This document shows positions 62,487 through 64,000 of a stretch of 64,000 bases of DNA, one piece after another. Where the stretch lies: the NCBI RefSeq assembly GCF_002775205.1, contig NC_036456.1:5533463-5597462 (forward strand). Reading direction: 5' to 3'. Position 1 is the first letter of the stretch. Each line of letters begins with the position of its first letter. Position numbers and translations under genes: made by a program. The DNA comes from Xiphophorus maculatus. Its lineage: Eukaryota > Chordata > Actinopteri > Cyprinodontiformes > Poeciliidae. Below the pieces are notes generated by a model. It did not search any database, was not told the DNA's origin, and worked only from the letters and a program-made list of their open reading frames with translations.

Positions 62487-63824
62487 TAGGGGTGGGCATT
62501 TATCTCATTGTTTATCATTTATTGTGAAAAATTTAGATTTCTGATTTATTGTTGTAATGATAAATTTCAGTTAGTGATGGTAACAGGGTTGCCACCTTTC
62601 AGAAATCAAAATAAGGGACTCCCACCATGCAGGTGTACTCTCATGGGGTGGGACGTCCGCTGCAGTGACAGACATTATTTTATGGCAGTGTTTTTCGTTT
62701 TTGATCGTTCATGGATCAATGAACGATTGATCCATAGAGCAATCGTTCATGCATAGAGGGTGGTTAGAGTATCCCAAAATTGTACTCCAATCAGAGTGGT
62801 GTACCTTAAACACATTTAATTAAGCAAGTGTAAAATGTACTTTGGTAAACTACTCAAGTACTGAGTAGTTTACCAGTAGATTTAATATTCAAAATGTGTC
62901 CTCAGACAACCAAAAGTATAAAAGTTATGTGCAAATTCCGGTATTGTAAAGAGTTGGCCCCCGTCTAGATCCGCCCCTGGACTGCAGGTCTGTGTCTGGT
63001 GCGTAAATAACCACTGAACACTGAATTCATAAAATATATCAACATTTCAAAATAAAACATACAGAAAGTCCTAACAAACCTTTTAAACTAGGAAATATTG
63101 ATGTATTTACTGTTAATCTATTTGTGTGATTTGTTCTTTAAATGGCCATTTATATTATTTTGACTGATACTACTATACATTTAAAAAGCAAATATTCAAA
63201 CCATAACAGTCTACTGAAAGCACAATAAGAAACTTTATCACAGCTGAATGTTCTGTAATATATCAGCCTCAGGAGATGGTTGGGGGATGAAGAGACTCTG
63301 ATGTCTGGTCCTTTAGGTTCTGACGGGTCTGCAGTGTTCCTCTCCTGATCCGTTCTGTCTGATGTCATACAGCACACCGCGCCAGGATGGACACATTTGT
63401 TTTAATTGCCTGTATTCATCCTCACTAACATTGTTCAGCCTGGGATTTACGTCTCACTTCTGTATCTATACGAGAGGTTTTGCTTCTAAGAACGGTGGAG
63501 AATCGGGTAGAGGACGTTTTAAAAAGACACGGGTTGATAGCAGCTCACCGCGGCTGCGTAGTGTCCGTCTCTAGGCAACCACAACAGTGTGGTCATATCG
63601 GTCCAATACGGGACGCAACATTTAGCAGCCAAATACGAGACGATTCTGTATTTCATGGGACGGGTGGCAACCCTAAATGGTAAAGAAAACAATAAAATTG
63701 ACAGCATTATTGGAAGTTACATAAAAAATAAGTGATAACTGTTTTTCTTCACGATCATCATTATCACAAAGTAACACACAATATCGCAATTTTTCTCATT
63801 CTAAGTCCTTATTGCCCACCCATA
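62487..63824. mobile_element. hAT-like element, outer of a nested pair
   Basis: Left end TAGGGGTGGGCATTTATC and right end (complement) TATGGGTGGGCAATAAGG form an inverted terminal repeat. The inner flanks both carry the TTTAT/ATAA-rich wording of this repeat type. It is split by a second element at 62581-63675. No intact transposase. Confidence 0.6.
62581..63675. mobile_element. hAT-like element, inner of the nested pair
   Basis: Ends CAGGGTTGCCACC (left, about 62585) and, on the other strand, TAGGGTTGCCACCC (right, to about 63675). Flanks GATGGTAA and AATGGTAA look like an 8-bp target duplication with one change. Contains the palindromic ATCGTTCAT cluster (62704-62727). Edges are accurate to a few bases. 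Confidence 0.55.
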
Positions 63825-64000
63825 GTTTCAAATAAAAAAGTTTTTTATAAAACATACTTTATGCCATGTCTATAGAAATGACAAGCGATCAAAGCTCAAG
63901 TTTTAAAATATTTTTTAAAAAGCTGTCGTCCTCTAACTCCTGCTTCGTCCGCCATTGTTACTAGAACAAAAATGGACTGAAGGACACGCCAGACAAATCC

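Overview
The window is vertebrate nuclear DNA, almost certainly from a teleost fish. It is AT-rich and intron-rich and full of degraded transposon and retrotransposon relics of the kinds common in ray-finned fish. Its left half is a head-to-tail array of four TRIM genes (RING, B-boxes, coiled coil, B30.2/SPRY), all on the minus strand. The closest families I recognise are the fish bloodthirsty-related (btr) and TRIM39-like groups. The exact species and gene names cannot be fixed from sequence alone.

TRIM array, 1.6-35.7 kb. I rebuilt four complete, in-frame gene models by splice-site and phase reasoning: TRIM-A (1629-5134, 545 aa), TRIM-B (8189-11258, 557 aa), TRIM-C (15045-19811, 650 aa) and TRIM-D (24381-35728, 564 aa). 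All four share one exon plan after the zinc-binding part: a 96-nt exon, a 234-nt exon (231 in C), a 148-nt exon, a 27-nt exon and a B30.2 exon. Each has the RING cysteines and histidine, a paired B-box region and the B30.2 WEV and DYE motifs, so each should be an active E3 ubiquitin ligase whose B30.2 domain selects the target. A and B are a recent tandem pair. Their RING/B-box exons are about 94% identical at protein level, while their coiled-coil and B30.2 exons have diverged strongly, which points to gene conversion confined to exon 1. TRIM-C carries a roughly 110-residue charged and proline-rich insert between RING and B-box and seems to use two GC-AG introns. TRIM-D has its start codon on a separate exon with only 4 coding bases, 2.3 kb upstream, and an extra 89-bp intron inside the B-box region. 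Untranslated first exons are proposed for A, B and C.

Right part, 36-64 kb. It is gene-poor. The only gene recognised is a PCP4-family IQ-motif gene, best fitted as pcp4l1, on the minus strand (coding exons 2 and 3 at 54059-54113 and 50625-50755); its first exon, expected to carry only the first few codons, was not found and probably lies beyond 64 kb. The rest is transposon relics, microsatellites, a CpG-rich block (40.82-41.11 kb) and several complex, low-repeat segments that could be conserved noncoding elements. Notable structures are a nested pair of hAT-like elements at 62.5-63.8 kb, a hAT miniature element with a perfect 8-bp target duplication at 46.3 kb, and overlapping, mutually exclusive hairpins at 49.33 kb.

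The TRIM genes probably work in parallel as ligases with different target-binding surfaces, typical of fish innate-immune TRIM expansions. That function is inferred from family membership.
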